This document shows, piece by piece, positions 62,770 to 64,000 of a stretch of DNA of 64,000 bases. Each line of letters begins with the position of its first letter. Positions within the stretch are counted from its first letter, which is position 1. The position numbers and the translations under genes were made by a program. This DNA is from Pseudomonas viciae (GTDB taxonomy: Bacteria > Pseudomonadota > Gammaproteobacteria > Pseudomonadales > Pseudomonadaceae), in contig NZ_CP035088.1 of assembly GCF_004786035.1 (NCBI RefSeq), forward strand, positions 3,260,001-3,324,000, read 5' to 3'. Below the pieces are notes generated by a model that was not told the DNA's origin, searched no databases, and was given only the letters and a program-made list of their open reading frames with translations.

Positions 62770-64000
62770 CTGCGGCTCAACTGCTGGCTTTGCTCAAACA
62801 ACGTGGTGTGACCCTGTCATTGCGCGGCGATCAATTATCGGTGGTGGCCGACGATCAGGTCCTGGCCGACCAGGAGCTGATCGCGCTGCTGCGCAGCCAC
62901 AAACCGGCACTGATCGAAGCCTTGCGCCAGCCTGTCGCGCTACCGCCCCTCGAGAGCGGATTGCCCAAGGGAACCACGCACGTTACCCCAGCGATGTTCG
63001 ACCTCTGCCAGCTGGACGAAGCCCAGGTCGCCAGCATCGTTGCCGGCGTACCGGGCGGCGCCGCCAATATCCAGGACATCTACCCACTGGTGCCCTTGCA
63101 AGCGGGCATTCTCTTTCATCACCTGCTCCAACAGCGCGGCGACACCTATCTGCTGAACGTGCTGCTGGCCTTCGACGACGAGCCCTGTTTGCGGCGCTTC
63201 ATGGACGCGCTCAACCAAGCCATCGCCCGCCATGACATCCTGCGCACCGCCTTGGCCTGGGAGGGCCTCGATGAACCGGTGCAGGTGGTCTGGCGCCAGG
63301 CGCCGCTGGCACTGGAGTTGATCAACCCCGCCCAGGCCGATGTCGAGGCTGCATTGCGCGCCCACACCGATCCACGGCAGCAGCGCCTGGACCTGCGCCA
63401 GGCGCCCTTGATGCGCGCGGTGGCCGCCGAGGACCCAAGCGCCGGCCGCTGGCTGTTGCAACTGTTGCACCACCACGCGGTAATGGATCACACCTCGCTG
63501 GAACGGCTGGTTCGGGAGGTCGCGGCGATCCAGCAAGGTCGGCTGGCCGAACTGCAGCCACCGCAGCCGTTCCGCGATTTCGTACTGCGCGCTCGCCAGG
63601 GACTGAGCGACGCGCAACATGCCGCGTTCTTCACCGAGCTGCTGGGCGATATCGATGAACCCACCGCGCCGTGCGGGCTGCTCGACGTACGCGGCGATGG
63701 CAGCCAGGTCCAAACCCTGGAGGCACCGCTGGCGATCGATCTGAGTCGCCGGATCCGTCTGCTCGCACGCAACCTGGGCGTCAGCAGCGCCAGTCTGTTG
63801 CACCTGGCCTGGGCCTTGGTCCTGGGCAAGGCCAGCGGCCGCGACGATGTGGTGTTCGGCACGGTGATGTTCGGTCGATTGCTCGGCGCTGGCGAAGCCG
63901 CGACCGCCATGGGGCTGTTCATCAATACCCTGCCATTGCGGGTGCGCCTGGCGGTGCCGGTGGAACAGGCGCTGCGCGACACCCACACGTTGCTCAGCCG
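62766..64000 (+). CDS. second NRPS gene with TubC-type docking domain (3' end outside window)
   Basis: The GTG start overlaps the stop of the first NRPS gene (GTGA), so the two are coupled. The first ~55 residues (QLLALLKQRGVTLSLRGDQL and later ALIEALRQP) resemble the TubC_N docking domain that joins one NRPS protein to the next. Then comes a condensation domain (NIQDIYPLVPLQAGIL; HHAVMDH), still open at the window edge. It should extend the peptide after the third module of the upstream protein. Specificity cannot be read because the adenylation domain is outside. Confidence 0.85.
   Translation, partial: MTAAQLLALLKQRGVTLSLRGDQLSVVADDQVLADQELIALLRSHKPALIEALRQPVALPPLESGLPKGTTHVTPAMFDLCQLDEAQVASIVAGVPGGAANIQDIYPLVPLQAGILFHHLLQQRGDTYLLNVLLAFDDEPCLRRFMDALNQAIARHDILRTALAWEGLDEPVQVVWRQAPLALELINPAQADVEAALRAHTDPRQQRLDLRQAPLMRAVAAEDPSAGRWLLQLLHHHAVMDHTSLERLVREVAAIQQGRLAELQPPQPFRDFVLRARQGLSDAQHAAFFTELLGDIDEPTAPCGLLDVRGDGSQVQTLEAPLAIDLSRRIRLLARNLGVSSASLLHLAWALVLGKASGRDDVVFGTVMFGRLLGAGEAATAMGLFINTLPLRVRLAVPVEQALRDTHTLLS

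Noticed and set aside
1..64000. Insertion sequences, integrases, tRNA or rRNA genes
   Set aside because: None was recognised on either strand, so island borders could not be set.

Overview
The window looks like a piece of a Pseudomonas chromosome, most likely from the P. fluorescens complex. The grounds are high GC outside a few islands, a DUF2790 small periplasmic protein, a CusS/CopS-type two-component pair, an acetylpolyamine amidohydrolase cassette, VgrG-linked type VI secretion cargo of the Pseudomonas kind, and large non-ribosomal peptide synthetases. No rRNA, tRNA, transposase or CRISPR array was recognised. The species call is inference, because no marker gene is present.

Layout. (1) 1-10 kb is an accessory, defence-like island. 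It holds the C-terminal part of a DUF1998/DrmB-like protein overlapping a Shedu-type (DUF4263) nuclease, a second PD-(D/E)xK-like protein, a remnant of a NucA-type endonuclease, an AT-rich gene of unknown function, and a 1632-residue protein with a nuclease domain, a STAND NTPase and a repeat-rich C-terminus, built like antiviral Avs proteins. (2) 10.4-13.1 kb has a divergent oxidoreductase/HxlR pair, a gene remnant, a 44-residue small ORF with its own terminator, and almost 0.9 kb without genes but with hairpins. (3) 13.1-17.5 kb is an Lrp-regulated acetylpolyamine/amino-acid cassette. (4) 17.5-31.7 kb is mixed core-like content: lipoproteins, an Npt-like transporter, SDR enzymes, a two-component system, a pair of HD-GYP-like/LuxR regulators of which one is truncated, an alpha/beta hydrolase, a GMC oxidoreductase and a LysR/SDR pair. 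(5) 31.7-44.2 kb is a stress island: P1B-5 ATPase with a hemerythrin domain, erythromycin-esterase-like protein, two phosphoribosyltransferases, a PRPP-synthetase homologue, dihaem cytochrome c, dienelactone-hydrolase-like protein, an extra GroEL, a zinc-ribbon protein and a HAD phosphatase-ATPase fusion. Four FNR/Anr-like boxes (TTGAY-N4-RTCAA or the TTGA-N6-TCAA core) lie in its intergenic regions. This suggests a low-oxygen regulon comparable to the lxa locus of Burkholderia cenocepacia. (6) 44.4-52.7 kb is a VgrG operon delivering a PAAR-like/GHH2 nuclease with a putative beta-propeller immunity protein. (7) 53.2 kb to the end holds a trimodular NRPS (predicted Val-Ala-Gln) and the start of a second NRPS with a TubC-type docking domain.

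The most interesting points are the DUF1998-DUF4263 pair at the left edge (its upstream partners are outside the window), the Avs-like protein, the Anr-box-linked stress island with its unusual fusion proteins, and the effector/immunity pair. All functional calls come from reading motifs; no database search was run.
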